Shown here one piece after another: positions 1 through 8,663 of a stretch of DNA of 64,000 nucleotides. The notes under the pieces are model-generated. The model saw only the letters and a list, made by a program, of their open reading frames with translations, was not told where the DNA came from and ran no database searches. The position numbers and the translations under genes were made by a program. Positions within the stretch are counted from its first letter, which is position 1, and each line of letters opens with the position of its first letter. The stretch covers positions 124,001-188,000 of the forward strand of contig JABFGG010000001.1 in NCBI GenBank assembly GCA_013112575.1, in the 5' to 3' direction. Source of the stretch: Chloroflexota bacterium. Its GTDB lineage: Bacteria; Chloroflexota; Anaerolineae; Anaerolineales; UBA11579.

Positions 1-704
1 ATACCAACATCCTTGGCAGCAGCAACGTCGTTGATGCCGCTTTAGATACCGGCGTCGAAAGGGTGCTGGCGCTCAGCACGGATAAGGCCGTCAACCCTGT
101 TAATCTCTACGGCGCCACCAAGCTGGCCGCCGAGAAGCTCACCGTGCAAAGCAATGCTTATGCCGCAGGTAAAGACACGCGCTTCAGTTGCGTGCGCTAC
201 GGCAATGTGGTCGGCAGCCGTGGTAGCGTGGTGCCTATCTTCCTCAAACAGCGCAGCAATGGCAAACTGACCATTACCGATGAACGTATGACCCGTTTCT
301 GGCTCTCGCTGGAGCAGGGGGCACGTTTCGTTATCCGTTGCATCGAAGCCATGCGCGGGGGTGAGGTCTTTGTGCCCAAGATTCCCAGCACTACCATTGT
401 TGATCTGGCTAAAGCCATTGCCCCTGACGCTGACATTGACGTCATCGGTATTCGCCCCGGTGAGAAGCTGCACGAGGTGCTGATATCCGAGGACGAGGCC
501 CGTTCCACGGTTGAACTGGATGATATGTACGTGGTGCAGCCTGCCGAGGCTTTCTGGTTTGGCTACGAATGGCAACAGGAAGGCAAATCCCTGCCGGACG
601 AATACCGCTATGCCAGCAACACCAATACACAATGGCTGGACATCGCCCAGATCCAAGAGATCGTGGCGCCCATCGCCGCAGAGATGGAGGGCGAAAAAGC
701 CTGA
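1..704 (+). CDS. pseB: UDP-N-acetylglucosamine 4,6-dehydratase (PseB-like), 5' end cut by window
   Basis: The reading frame is open from position 3 to the TGA at 702-704, so the N-terminal Rossmann glycine motif lies outside the window. The visible part has STDKAVNP and the YGATK catalytic Tyr/Lys pair, then GNVVGSRGSVVP, MTRFW and RPGEKLHE, the signature order of extended SDR dehydratases of the PseB/FlaA1/CapD type. These convert UDP-GlcNAc to a 4-keto-6-deoxy sugar in the cytoplasm, the first step toward pseudaminic or related sugars. The next gene overlaps by one base (TGATG), so the two are translationally coupled. A CapD/WbpM-type inverting or retaining variant cannot be excluded without the N-terminus. 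Confidence 0.88.
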   Translation, partial: TNILGSSNVVDAALDTGVERVLALSTDKAVNPVNLYGATKLAAEKLTVQSNAYAAGKDTRFSCVRYGNVVGSRGSVVPIFLKQRSNGKLTITDERMTRFWLSLEQGARFVIRCIEAMRGGEVFVPKIPSTTIVDLAKAIAPDADIDVIGIRPGEKLHEVLISEDEARSTVELDDMYVVQPAEAFWFGYEWQQEGKSLPDEYRYASNTNTQWLDIAQIQEIVAPIAAEMEGEKA

Positions 705-1633
705 TGCGCCTTCTCGTCACAGGAGCCAGCGGCTTGCTGGGCCTCAACCTGGCTTTAGAAGCCAGCCAGCACCACACCGTCTTTGGTGTGGTGCGCGAAA
801 ACCCCATTAAACTGGATGCTTTTGAAGTCCTGCAAACTGATCTACTGGCCCCCAAAGCGGTTGAGGACATGCTCGAGCATATCCAGCCCGATGCCATCAT
901 CCACTGCGCGGCCCTGGCGCACGTGGATGCTTGCGAAGATGACCCCACGGAGGCGCGGCGCATCAATGCAGAGCTCCCTGGCTTTTTAGCTGCAAAAACC
1001 GCGGAAGAGGCTATCCCCTTTGTACAAGTATCTACAGACGGAGTCTTTGATGGGCAGCGCGGCGACTATACAGAAGCGGATGAACCTAACCCTTTGAGTA
1101 TCTACGCCCGCACCAAGCTGGAAGGTGAGGGTTATGTATCCGAGTTCCACCCCGGCGCCATCATCGCGCGAGCCAACATGTTTGGCTGGAGCCCCAGCGG
1201 ACAGCGCAGCCTGGCGGAATTCTTCTATAACAACCTCTCGGCGAACAATCCCGTCAAGGGTTTTACCGATGTTTATTTCTGCCCCTTGCTGGTCAATGAT
1301 CTGGCCCAGATATTGTTAGCCATGCTGGACAAGAAACTCACCGGCCTGTACCACACCGTCAGCAGTGATTGCATCAGCAAGTACGATTTTGGCGTGGCCA
1401 TCGCCCGTCGTTTCGGTCTGGATGAAAGCCTGATCACCGCCATATCCGTAGACGATGCTGGCCTGAGCGCGGCCCGCTCCCCCAAGCTTACTCTGAGTAG
1501 TGAAAAGCTGGCGCGTGACCTCGGTCAGCCTATTCCGACAATCGAAGAAGGTATGGAGAGGTTCCATTCGTTGCACAAAGAAAACTATCCCCAGAAGCTG
1601 CAGGAGATGCGAGGCGTACCGAGTAAATCGTAA
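704..1633 (+). CDS. SDR family NAD-dependent sugar reductase (RmlD-like)
   Basis: 309 residues. The start is the ATG overlapping the previous stop, preceded by GGAGG at about 687. The N-terminal Rossmann motif GASGLLG spans residues 7-13, HCAALAHVDACEDDP and VSTDGVFDG follow, and the Tyr/Lys pair YARTK lies at 134-138. This is the pattern of dTDP-4-dehydrorhamnose reductase-like extended SDRs, which reduce a 4-keto nucleotide sugar. The coupling to a 4,6-dehydratase fits use of that keto product, but the exact sugar is not readable from sequence. RmlD proper is usually found with RmlABC, which are absent here, so I do not give a symbol. Confidence 0.82.
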   Translation: MRLLVTGASGLLGLNLALEASQHHTVFGVVRENPIKLDAFEVLQTDLLAPKAVEDMLEHIQPDAIIHCAALAHVDACEDDPTEARRINAELPGFLAAKTAEEAIPFVQVSTDGVFDGQRGDYTEADEPNPLSIYARTKLEGEGYVSEFHPGAIIARANMFGWSPSGQRSLAEFFYNNLSANNPVKGFTDVYFCPLLVNDLAQILLAMLDKKLTGLYHTVSSDCISKYDFGVAIARRFGLDESLITAISVDDAGLSAARSPKLTLSSEKLARDLGQPIPTIEEGMERFHSLHKENYPQKLQEMRGVPSKS

Positions 1634-1667
1634 TCGGCCTTAGGGTCATTACATAGAGGAGCTATTG

Positions 1668-2735
1668 ATGGAAATCACAATTGCCGACCAGAAAATCGGC
1701 CCTGACCACCCGACATACTTCATTGCCGACATCGCCGCCAACCACGATGGCGACCTTGACCGCGCCATTGACTTGATCCGCCTGGCCAAAGAAGCGGGTG
1801 CGGACGCTGCCAAATTCCAGAACTTCAGCGCCCCCAAGATCGTTTCTGATTATGGCTTCAAGGCCATGAACAGCCAGGTTTCCCACCAGGCAGAATGGAA
1901 GAAAACCGTCTTTGAGGTTTATAACGAGGCTTCCGTTTCTTTCGACTGGACACCTACTCTCAAAGATGCCTGTGATGAGTTTGACATCCATTACTTTTCC
2001 TCGCCCTACGATTACGAAGCCATTGAGCACCTCGACCCTTACGTGCCCGCTTACAAAGCCGGTTCCGGCCTGATGTCCTGGCCCGAAGCCATTGTGCGCA
2101 TGGCCAGCATGGGCAAACCTATCTTGCTGGCCACAGGTGCGGCAGATATTGCCGACGTGGTGCGTGTGATGCGTATGGTGCAGGAAGTCAACGACGAGAT
2201 CGTACTCTTCCAGTGCAACACCAACTACACGGCCAGCCCCGATAACTATGACTATCTCAACCTCAATGTCCTTAAGACCTACGCCGCCATGTTCCCTGAT
2301 GCCATCCTGGGCCTCTCGGATCACACGCATAGCGTTGCACCTGTACTTGGGGCGGTGACCTTGGGCGCTCGCGTTATCGAACGCCACTTCACCGATAGCA
2401 ATGACCGCGAAGGCCCCGACCACAAGTTCGCCATGAACCCGGACAGTTGGGCCAATATGGTTGAAGAGACCCGCATCCTCGAACGCTCTCTGGGTTCCAC
2501 TGATAAGTTCGTGACCGGCAATGAGCAAGATACATACGTGGTGCAGCGCCGCTGCCTGCGTGTGGCCCGCGATGTCAAAGCTGGCGAGACTTTCACAGAA
2601 GATATGCTCGAGGTTCTACGACCCGCCACACCCGGCGCGCTGATGGCCTGGGATATTCATGACGTGGTTGGCAAACTGGCCCGCGACGATATGCCCTATG
2701 GCAAAGAAGTACGCTGGAGCGACTTGGAGGAATAG
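1668..2735 (+). CDS. neuB: N-acetylneuraminate synthase family protein (NeuB/SpsE/PseI type)
   Basis: 355 residues. ATG at 1668 is chosen over TTG at 1665 because AGAGGA lies about seven bases upstream. The TIM-barrel domain begins with IADIAANHDGD and contains AGADAAKFQ, SSPYDYEAIEHL, ATGAAD and LSDHTHS, all hallmarks of PEP-dependent nonulosonate synthases. The last 60 residues (RRCLRVARDVKAGE onward) form a SAF/antifreeze-like domain typical of NeuB. The enzyme condenses phosphoenolpyruvate with a six-carbon amino sugar to a nine-carbon acid. With the SpsF-like gene at 5989 it suggests activation to a CMP-sugar. Sialic, legionaminic and pseudaminic versions cannot be separated by eye. Confidence 0.9.
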   Translation: MEITIADQKIGPDHPTYFIADIAANHDGDLDRAIDLIRLAKEAGADAAKFQNFSAPKIVSDYGFKAMNSQVSHQAEWKKTVFEVYNEASVSFDWTPTLKDACDEFDIHYFSSPYDYEAIEHLDPYVPAYKAGSGLMSWPEAIVRMASMGKPILLATGAADIADVVRVMRMVQEVNDEIVLFQCNTNYTASPDNYDYLNLNVLKTYAAMFPDAILGLSDHTHSVAPVLGAVTLGARVIERHFTDSNDREGPDHKFAMNPDSWANMVEETRILERSLGSTDKFVTGNEQDTYVVQRRCLRVARDVKAGETFTEDMLEVLRPATPGALMAWDIHDVVGKLARDDMPYGKEVRWSDLEE

Positions 2736-2787
2736 GGAGCAGGATTTCATTCCTGTTTTCTGATCACAGATTCCTGCTTACTCATTT

Positions 2788-3894
2788 ATGAAAGTGCTCT
2801 ACTTCTCCCGCGACTACACGCCGCACGACCATCGCTTCCTTTCCGCACTGGCCGAAAGTGAGCATGATGTTTATTACTTGCGCCTCGAACGCCGCGGCCA
2901 CCAACAGGAAGACCGTGAGCCGCCTGCCAATGTACACATCGTGCAGTGGGATGGAGGTCAAAAGGCAGCGCGCTTTTTAGATGGTCCGAGACTGTTGAGT
3001 GGGCTTCGCAAGGTCATTCGCCAGGTCAAGCCCGACCTCATCCATGCCGGGCCGATCCAGACCGTGGGTTTATTGGCTGTCCTCAGCGGCTTTCATCCAC
3101 TCGTGACAATGTCCTGGGGTTCGGACTTGCTGCTGGATGCTGCCAAGAATGCCTGGTATCGCTGGGCCACGCGCTACGTTCTCAAACATAGTGATGTACT
3201 GATCGGCGATTGTGAAACCGTTAAGCACAAAGCCGTGGACTATGGCATGCCCCCCGAGGATATCGTCACCTTTCCCTGGGGTGTGGACCTGGAGCATTTT
3301 TCACCGGGCGAAAGCCGCCTGCGCAGCCAGCAGGGCTGGGGAGATGCTTTCGTTTTGCTACACACACGCACATGGGCCCCACTTTATGGCGTGGATGTCT
3401 TCGCAAAAGCCTTTGTGCAGGCGGCCCGCCAGATCCCCGAACTGCACTTGTTCATGTTAGGGGGCGGCCCTTTGGCGCAACAAATCCGTGGCATTTTTAA
3501 CCAGTCTGGTATACAGGAGCGCGTCCATTTTGCCGGGCAGGTGGCATTGGCTGATCTACCCGAATATTATCGCGCCGCCGATCTTTACGTCAGCGCCTCG
3601 CACAGCGACGGCTCCTCTGTTTCCCTGATGGAAGCCCTCGCTTGCGGCACACCGGTCATTGTGTCGGAAATTCCCAGCAATGCTGAATGGGTTACCGAAG
3701 GTGTACAGGGCTGGTGTTTTGCCGATGGTGATGTGGATGCCCTTACCGAAACAATCCTGGATGCCTACGAGAATCGCCAGCAACTGCCCAAAGTGTCCCA
3801 AGCTGCCCGTCAGCAAGCAGAAACTCGCGCCGACTGGACAAAGAATTCCAAAAAACTCCTGCGAGCCTACGACCTCGCAATCAATAACCAATAA
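2788..3894 (+). CDS. glycosyltransferase family 4
   Basis: 368 residues of GT-B fold. The N-terminal domain has MKVLYFSRDYTPHDHRF and TMSWGSDLLLDAAK; the C-terminal nucleotide-sugar domain has FPWGVDLEHFSPGE, LHTRTWAPLYGVDVF, LMLGGGPL-like HLFMLGGGP, and SHSDGSSVSLMEALACG with the E-x7-E motif near residue 282. It probably transfers an activated sugar to a growing surface glycan on the cytoplasmic membrane face. No Shine-Dalgarno is visible: the ATG follows an AT-rich spacer (2736-2787) of the word-like kind seen elsewhere in this cluster. Confidence 0.88.
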   Translation: MKVLYFSRDYTPHDHRFLSALAESEHDVYYLRLERRGHQQEDREPPANVHIVQWDGGQKAARFLDGPRLLSGLRKVIRQVKPDLIHAGPIQTVGLLAVLSGFHPLVTMSWGSDLLLDAAKNAWYRWATRYVLKHSDVLIGDCETVKHKAVDYGMPPEDIVTFPWGVDLEHFSPGESRLRSQQGWGDAFVLLHTRTWAPLYGVDVFAKAFVQAARQIPELHLFMLGGGPLAQQIRGIFNQSGIQERVHFAGQVALADLPEYYRAADLYVSASHSDGSSVSLMEALACGTPVIVSEIPSNAEWVTEGVQGWCFADGDVDALTETILDAYENRQQLPKVSQAARQQAETRADWTKNSKKLLRAYDLAINNQ

Positions 3895-3916
3895 CTATTT
3901 TCCAATTACAAACTTC

Positions 3917-4645
3917 ATGCGACCAACTAACTCCACCATTTCAATCGTCATCCCCACATACAACGAGCGTGAGCACATCGCCGACCTCGTTAAAAGCCTG
4001 TACTCCACCATCGACGCGCCCCTGGAGGTGATTGTCGTAGATGACAATTCTCCCGATGGCACTGCCGATATCGTAGCAGGGCTGGATTACCCTGACTTGA
4101 TGCTCATCCGCCGCAAGTCGCGCGGCCTGGCGGCGGCATTCCATCGCGGTATCCTGGAAGCCAGCGGCGACATCATCGGTTGGATGGATGCCGATATGAC
4201 CATGCCTGCGACGACCATGTTGCAATTGATTGAACAGTTGGACGAATATCACATCGCCCTCGGTTCACGTTACGTGGAGGGTGGTAGCGACAACCGTCAC
4301 CCTCTGCGCGTATATGCCAGCCACGCCATCAATTGGCTGGCCCGCACGGTGTTAGGTGGCGGCATTGGCGACTACGACAGTGGTTTCATTGCCATTCGCC
4401 GCGAGGTCTTTGACTACATCACCCTCATTCCCTATGGCTATGGCGAGTACTTCATCGAGTTCCTCTACGATGCCCACCGCTCCGGCCTGAAAATCAAAGA
4501 GGTGGGCTATGCTTTTCGAGACCGTTCTGTGGGCGTTTCCAAATCAGCCCCCTCGGTTTTAGGCTTCTTTCTTCAGGGCCTGCATTACATCAACCGCATC
4601 TTTTCCCTGCGCCTGCGCTGGCTCTTCCGCGGTGGTGACAAGTAG
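3917..4645 (+). CDS. glycosyltransferase family 2, dolichol-phosphate-mannose synthase-like
   Basis: 242 residues from ATG 3917. The GT-A fold is shown by ISIVIPTYNERE, VVDDNSPDGT and WMDADMTMP (residues 89-97, the DxD metal site), then DYDSGFIAIRREVF. The short length without C-terminal membrane helices resembles DPM1-type polyprenyl-phosphate sugar synthases, which charge a lipid carrier for GT-C enzymes such as the one at 12267. A longer in-frame reading exists upstream but overlaps the GT4 gene and has no homology-like content. No ribosome site is visible; an AT-rich spacer containing CCAATTAC precedes the start. Confidence 0.87.
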   Translation: MRPTNSTISIVIPTYNEREHIADLVKSLYSTIDAPLEVIVVDDNSPDGTADIVAGLDYPDLMLIRRKSRGLAAAFHRGILEASGDIIGWMDADMTMPATTMLQLIEQLDEYHIALGSRYVEGGSDNRHPLRVYASHAINWLARTVLGGGIGDYDSGFIAIRREVFDYITLIPYGYGEYFIEFLYDAHRSGLKIKEVGYAFRDRSVGVSKSAPSVLGFFLQGLHYINRIFSLRLRWLFRGGDK

Positions 4646-4654
4646 GATTTAGCC

Positions 4655-5395
4655 ATGTCCATGTCCTCTGCGGAATACCATGCTATGCACACAGCCGAAG
4701 ACCGGCACTGGTGGTTCCGCGCCCTGCACCGCTACTTACAGCGTTTTTTGCCAGATATACGCGGACTTGCGCTGGATATCGGCTGCGGTACAGGTGCCTG
4801 GCTTCAGCAGCTTGATGACCTGGGCTACAACACTCACGGCCTGGACGTGTCGCACCTCGCCACCACCCTGACCCATGAACGCGGTTTACCCTTTGTAACA
4901 ACTGCCAGCGCTAATCAGCTCCCTTATCGTTCAGGCACGTTTGATCTGGTCACCAGCGTAGATATCCTGGAAGTTGAGCCGGTAGACCCTCAGCAAGCTG
5001 TCAATGAGGGGCTGCGGGTGCTCAAGTCCGGCGGCTACGGCCTGTTTGTCATGGCCGCCCACCAGTGGCTGCTCAGCGAACATGACCGGGCGGTAGGCTC
5101 TGTGCGGCGTTACAATCTAGGGCAAATGCGCAAGCTCTTTGCAGATCAGGACGTGGTAATAAAGAATGCCACTTACCTCTTTGCCAGCACATTCCCCATG
5201 ACGGCTATCTACAAGCTCATCAACCGTCCCCAGGCTGACAATAACCAAAATGAAGCCGTCTCTGATGTCAGTGTGCCACACCCTCTTGTCAATATGACAT
5301 TATCAGCAGTAACGGCTCCGGAAACCATATTGCATCCCCATATACCTTTGCCAATCGGCACATCAGTATGTGTTTTAGTGCAGAAAAAACTATAA
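4655..5395 (+). CDS. class I SAM-dependent methyltransferase
   Basis: 246 residues. Motif I ALDIGCGTGAWL sits near residues 39-50, post-motif I is LDVSHLA, and SGTFDLVTSVDILE with LRVLKSGGYGLF matches the Methyltransf_11-type fold. The N-terminus (YHAMHTAEDRHWWFRALHR) resembles methyltransferases found in surface-polysaccharide clusters. The acceptor, a sugar or a lipid-linked glycan, cannot be told. It begins nine bases after the GT2 gene, consistent with co-transcription. Confidence 0.82.
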   Translation: MSMSSAEYHAMHTAEDRHWWFRALHRYLQRFLPDIRGLALDIGCGTGAWLQQLDDLGYNTHGLDVSHLATTLTHERGLPFVTTASANQLPYRSGTFDLVTSVDILEVEPVDPQQAVNEGLRVLKSGGYGLFVMAAHQWLLSEHDRAVGSVRRYNLGQMRKLFADQDVVIKNATYLFASTFPMTAIYKLINRPQADNNQNEAVSDVSVPHPLVNMTLSAVTAPETILHPHIPLPIGTSVCVLVQKKL

Positions 5396-5410
5396 GAAGC
5401 GGAGGGAAAA

Positions 5411-5983
5411 ATGGTTGAAACCACCGAGGAGATTATCGAAACCGAAAAGCCTACTAAAAATAACAACACGAAGTTGTTCTTGCTAATAGGTGCTGTTGTT
5501 GTCATTCTCTTATGTGCTTGCATGCTGTGTGGTGTTTTCTTGCTTGGCTCCGGCATCTTCAGAGTGGGCCAGGAACGTGAACCGGTCATGCAGGTGCTTG
5601 ATAAGTTCATGGTTTTGATGGAGGCAAAGGATATCGATGCTGCCTATGATCTATTTTCAACAAGGGCACAAGGGAATTTCCCCTTTGCTGAATTAGAGAA
5701 TATGGGAACAGATGCCAATGTTGTATTGTTTGATGGTTATCAAAGCCTGGAAATTTTAAGTTTCAATATTATTCAATCAGCGAATACTAATAAAGCCCTG
5801 CCTCAAGGTACGGTAGCCAATGTGAATGGTATCGTTACTTATGCAAACGGCATCCAGGGCAGTATTACTGCAACTCTGGAAAAAGAAGATAATGTCTGGC
5901 GCTTGCATGCTATCAACATCACCGCCCCACCTGAAAAGTTTGAGGACTATTACGAGAACAATCCTCCAGAGGAAAACAGCTAA
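5411..5983 (+). CDS. single-pass membrane protein with NTF2-like extracellular domain
   Basis: 190 residues. A GGAGGG ribosome site lies five bases before the ATG. A cytoplasmic acidic N-terminus (about 20 residues) is followed by a membrane segment (about 23-48, with three Cys and LLIGAVVVILL), then an extracytoplasmic domain of about 130 residues with VLDKFMVLMEAKDIDAAYDL and GSITATLEKEDNVWRLH. That order, an alpha helix with a 'mutation of a pocket' pattern followed by strands, is typical of NTF2-like or DUF3887/DUF4864-type folds. Function unknown. It is more AT-rich than its neighbours and interrupts the glycan cluster, which may mean later insertion. Confidence 0.7.
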   Translation: MVETTEEIIETEKPTKNNNTKLFLLIGAVVVILLCACMLCGVFLLGSGIFRVGQEREPVMQVLDKFMVLMEAKDIDAAYDLFSTRAQGNFPFAELENMGTDANVVLFDGYQSLEILSFNIIQSANTNKALPQGTVANVNGIVTYANGIQGSITATLEKEDNVWRLHAINITAPPEKFEDYYENNPPEENS

Positions 5984-5988
5984 CCTTC

Positions 5989-6753
5989 GTGTCCGATCCC
6001 CGTCTCGTCACTATCGTCCAGGCCCGTTACGCGGCTAGCCGCCTGCCCGGCAAAGTGCTGGCAGACCTTGGCGGGCGCACTGTGCTGGGGTGGACTGTAG
6101 AACGTGCCCGCCGCGCACATTTGCCAGGACAGGTTGTAGTTGCCACCACTACCGATGCCAGTGACGACGCCATTGCCGAGTTCTGCGAAAGAGCAGACTA
6201 CCCTTATTTCCGCGGCAGTATGCACGATGTCCTTGACCGTTATTACCGCGCGTCCCAATATTTTGGCACTGAACTCATCGTGCGCCTCACCGCCGACTGC
6301 CCCATTATCGATCCGGCCTTGATTGACCAGACCATAACTGCTTTTGCCAAGGCAGAGCCACCCCCCGACTTTGCCGCCAATCGGCTGCCGGGCAACCGCA
6401 CTACACCGATTGGCATGGATACAGAGATTTGCACATTTGAGGCCCTGGAAACTGCCTGGAAAGAAACCAACGAAGGACATCACCGCGAACACGTTATGCC
6501 TTTCTTTTACGAGAACCCGGAGCGCTTCAACATCTTACACGTGCTGCACGAACCCGATTACGGCCACCACCGCTGGACGGTTGACACCCCTGAAGATCTC
6601 GAACTTTTGCGCCGCATTGTGGCCCATTTTGCGCCGCGGGATGACTTCACACTGGAAGAAGTCATCGAACTGTTCGAAGAGCAGCCGGAACTCTATGACA
6701 TCAACGCAGAGGTGCAGCACAAAACCCAATACGACGTGGATAAGCGCCGTTGA
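5989..6753 (+). CDS. SpsF/NeuA-like cytidylyltransferase family protein
   Basis: 254 residues starting at GTG 5989, five bases after the previous stop. The start VTIVQARYAASRLPGKVL, then GRTVLGWTVERAR, RGSMHDVLDRYY and RLTADCPIIDP match the SpsF/PseF branch of CMP-sugar synthetases (KDO/NeuA fold). Members activate nonulosonic acids or act in spore-coat type sugar pathways. Presence together with NeuB-type synthase and PseB-type dehydratase supports a nonulosonate pathway. The next gene starts at TTG inside the stop (TTGA), so translation is coupled. Confidence 0.85.
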   Translation: MSDPRLVTIVQARYAASRLPGKVLADLGGRTVLGWTVERARRAHLPGQVVVATTTDASDDAIAEFCERADYPYFRGSMHDVLDRYYRASQYFGTELIVRLTADCPIIDPALIDQTITAFAKAEPPPDFAANRLPGNRTTPIGMDTEICTFEALETAWKETNEGHHREHVMPFFYENPERFNILHVLHEPDYGHHRWTVDTPEDLELLRRIVAHFAPRDDFTLEEVIELFEEQPELYDINAEVQHKTQYDVDKRR

Positions 6754-7664
6754 GCCTGCTCACCATATTCACTGCGCCCAAACCTTTTGAGGACGCCCAT
6801 ATCGATACCATCCAGCTTAATGCCATCCAATCCTGTCTGGCACTGGGGGCAGACGTGCAGGTTATCCTTATCGGGGATGAGACCGGCATGGCTGAGGTTG
6901 CAAGCGAATACGATCTTCTGCATTTGCCGGAGGTGGCCTGCAATGAACACGGCACCCCGCTGGTCAGTTCCATCTTTGATCTGGCCCGCCAGGCTTCGGA
7001 TAGTGCTTTGCTGGCCTACGTCAACGCTGACATCATTTTGTTGCCGGATTTTCTTGAGGTCGCCCGCAACGTGCACGGCCAAATCAGTCGTTTCTTGCTA
7101 GTCGGCCAGCGCTGGGACCTGGACCTGACGCAGCCGCTTGATTTTTCTGGTGACTGGCAACAGGATCTCCAAAAAGAGGTACAACAACGCGGGAGTTTGC
7201 ACCAACCGGCTGGCAGCGATTACTTCATTTTCCCGCGCGAACTCTATACCGACATGCCGCCCTTTGCCATCGGACGTGCTGGCTGGGACAACTGGATGAT
7301 TTATCATGGCGTGCAGCAGCCCTGGCCCGTCATTGATGCCACAGAAGACATTATGATCATTCACCAGAACCACGACTACCGCCATATGCCTGATGGCAAA
7401 GTACACTATGGCAGCGAAGAAACACTATACAATGCCAAACTGGGCGGCGGCATGCAAAACATGTATATGGTCCTGGACACGAACAAAGAATTGCGGGGCA
7501 GCCAGATCCGTAATCCGCGCCCGCGTCTCATCCGTTTGCTGCGTCGTTTGGAACGCGCCCTGCAACCCCCAGGCGATGAAATCGGTGGTGGTTTACGCTG
7601 GTGGCTCACGCGTCGCCTGCGCCGTTGGCGGCGCGCTATCGTCGGATCGAGGAAGGCGACATAA
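6750..7664 (+). CDS. GT-A-fold glycosyltransferase-like protein
   Basis: 304 residues. The only start compatible with the conserved N-terminus is TTG 6750, overlapping the preceding stop by four bases. LLTIFTAPKPF, QLNAIQSCLALG, LAYVNADIILLPDFLE (NAD as a DxD-like site) and AIGRAGWDNWMIYHG suggest a small GT-A family found in bacterial glycan clusters. The C-terminus is very basic (RRLRRWRRAIVGSRK), possibly for membrane association. Donor and acceptor are not readable. The following gene starts one base inside the stop. Confidence 0.65.
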   Translation: MSLLTIFTAPKPFEDAHIDTIQLNAIQSCLALGADVQVILIGDETGMAEVASEYDLLHLPEVACNEHGTPLVSSIFDLARQASDSALLAYVNADIILLPDFLEVARNVHGQISRFLLVGQRWDLDLTQPLDFSGDWQQDLQKEVQQRGSLHQPAGSDYFIFPRELYTDMPPFAIGRAGWDNWMIYHGVQQPWPVIDATEDIMIIHQNHDYRHMPDGKVHYGSEETLYNAKLGGGMQNMYMVLDTNKELRGSQIRNPRPRLIRLLRRLERALQPPGDEIGGGLRWWLTRRLRRWRRAIVGSRKAT

Positions 7665-8611
7665 TGCGAGTCGGTCAGAACCCCGCCAAGTCCGTACAGG
7701 AAGTGGCCCAACCTGCGCGCGTCACGGTTGCCATCGTCACCTATATCCCCTTCATCGGCGGCTACTATGCGCAGGCGCTGGAGGTCCTCAAACGCTGTCT
7801 GGGCAGCATTTGGGCGCATACGGATGGTGATTACGACCTGCTGGTGTTTGACAATGCCAGTTGTGAAGAAGTTCGTGCCTACCTGCTCGAACAGCAACGC
7901 CAGAGTCGCATACAATATTTGACGCTTTCGGAACAGAACATCGGCAAGGCAGGTGCCTGGAACTACATCTTTGGCGCTGCCCCTGGCGAGTTCGTTGCCT
8001 ATGCCGACAGTGACGTCTATTTCTACGAAGGTTGGCTCCAACCTCACCTCGAGGCTTTAGAAGCTTTTTCCAACGCCGGTATGGTTACGGGTATGCCCAT
8101 GCTCACCCCTGCCCAATATTCAACTGCCACCGTGAACTGGGCCGAGAGTGCGTCACAAGTACGGGTTGAGCACGGTCGCTTCCTGGATTGGGAAGACTTC
8201 TGGCGGCATGCCCAATCACTAGGCGGTGATGAACCCAAATCGCGCCAGTTCTATCAGGACAACGAAGATATCGTGCTTTTCCATCAAGACAAACAATATT
8301 ACGTTGGCGCGGCCCATTTCCAGTTCGTGGCCCGCAAGTCTGTGCTTCAATCAGTATTACCTATCCCTTCGCGTCGCCCGATGGGTGAGGTGCGCATCCT
8401 CGATAAAAAGATCAACGCTGCCGGTTTTCTGCGCCTGTGCCTGGACCAATGGTATGTACAGCACATGGGCAACACACTGCCGGAGGATGAAAGCCTGAAC
8501 GTAGCCGATAGAGTGTGGCGCAGTGGTTTCAGTCTGTGGCGGTTTGGCCCTCTGCGCAGGCTGCTGCAATGGGTGTACAATCGCAGCTTCGAAATCCTAT
8601 ATAAAAGCTGA
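7664..8611 (+). CDS. glycosyltransferase family 2
   Basis: 315 residues. ATG 7664 is preceded by GAGGAAGG and overlaps the previous stop by one base. The GT-A features are VTVAIVTYIPF, LLVFDNASCEEV, NIGKAGAWNYIFG and VAYADSDVYFYEGW, with the DSD metal site. Coupled translation with the upstream gene suggests the two act on the same glycan. No membrane segment is visible apart from weakly hydrophobic stretches. Confidence 0.82.
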   Translation: MRVGQNPAKSVQEVAQPARVTVAIVTYIPFIGGYYAQALEVLKRCLGSIWAHTDGDYDLLVFDNASCEEVRAYLLEQQRQSRIQYLTLSEQNIGKAGAWNYIFGAAPGEFVAYADSDVYFYEGWLQPHLEALEAFSNAGMVTGMPMLTPAQYSTATVNWAESASQVRVEHGRFLDWEDFWRHAQSLGGDEPKSRQFYQDNEDIVLFHQDKQYYVGAAHFQFVARKSVLQSVLPIPSRRPMGEVRILDKKINAAGFLRLCLDQWYVQHMGNTLPEDESLNVADRVWRSGFSLWRFGPLRRLLQWVYNRSFEILYKS

Positions 8612-8663
8612 TCCATTCATGCCTAATCACCAATCAAAAATCAGCAATCCAAAATCCTCCTCA

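Noticed and set aside
1662..2528. Long minus-strand frame opposite the NeuB-type gene
   Set aside because: Shadow frame: low-complexity His/Gly-rich product, no ribosome site, antisense to an evident gene.
8619..8663. Upstream ATG for the GT-B protein
   Set aside because: The 15 added residues are encoded by word-like spacer DNA and lack a ribosome site.
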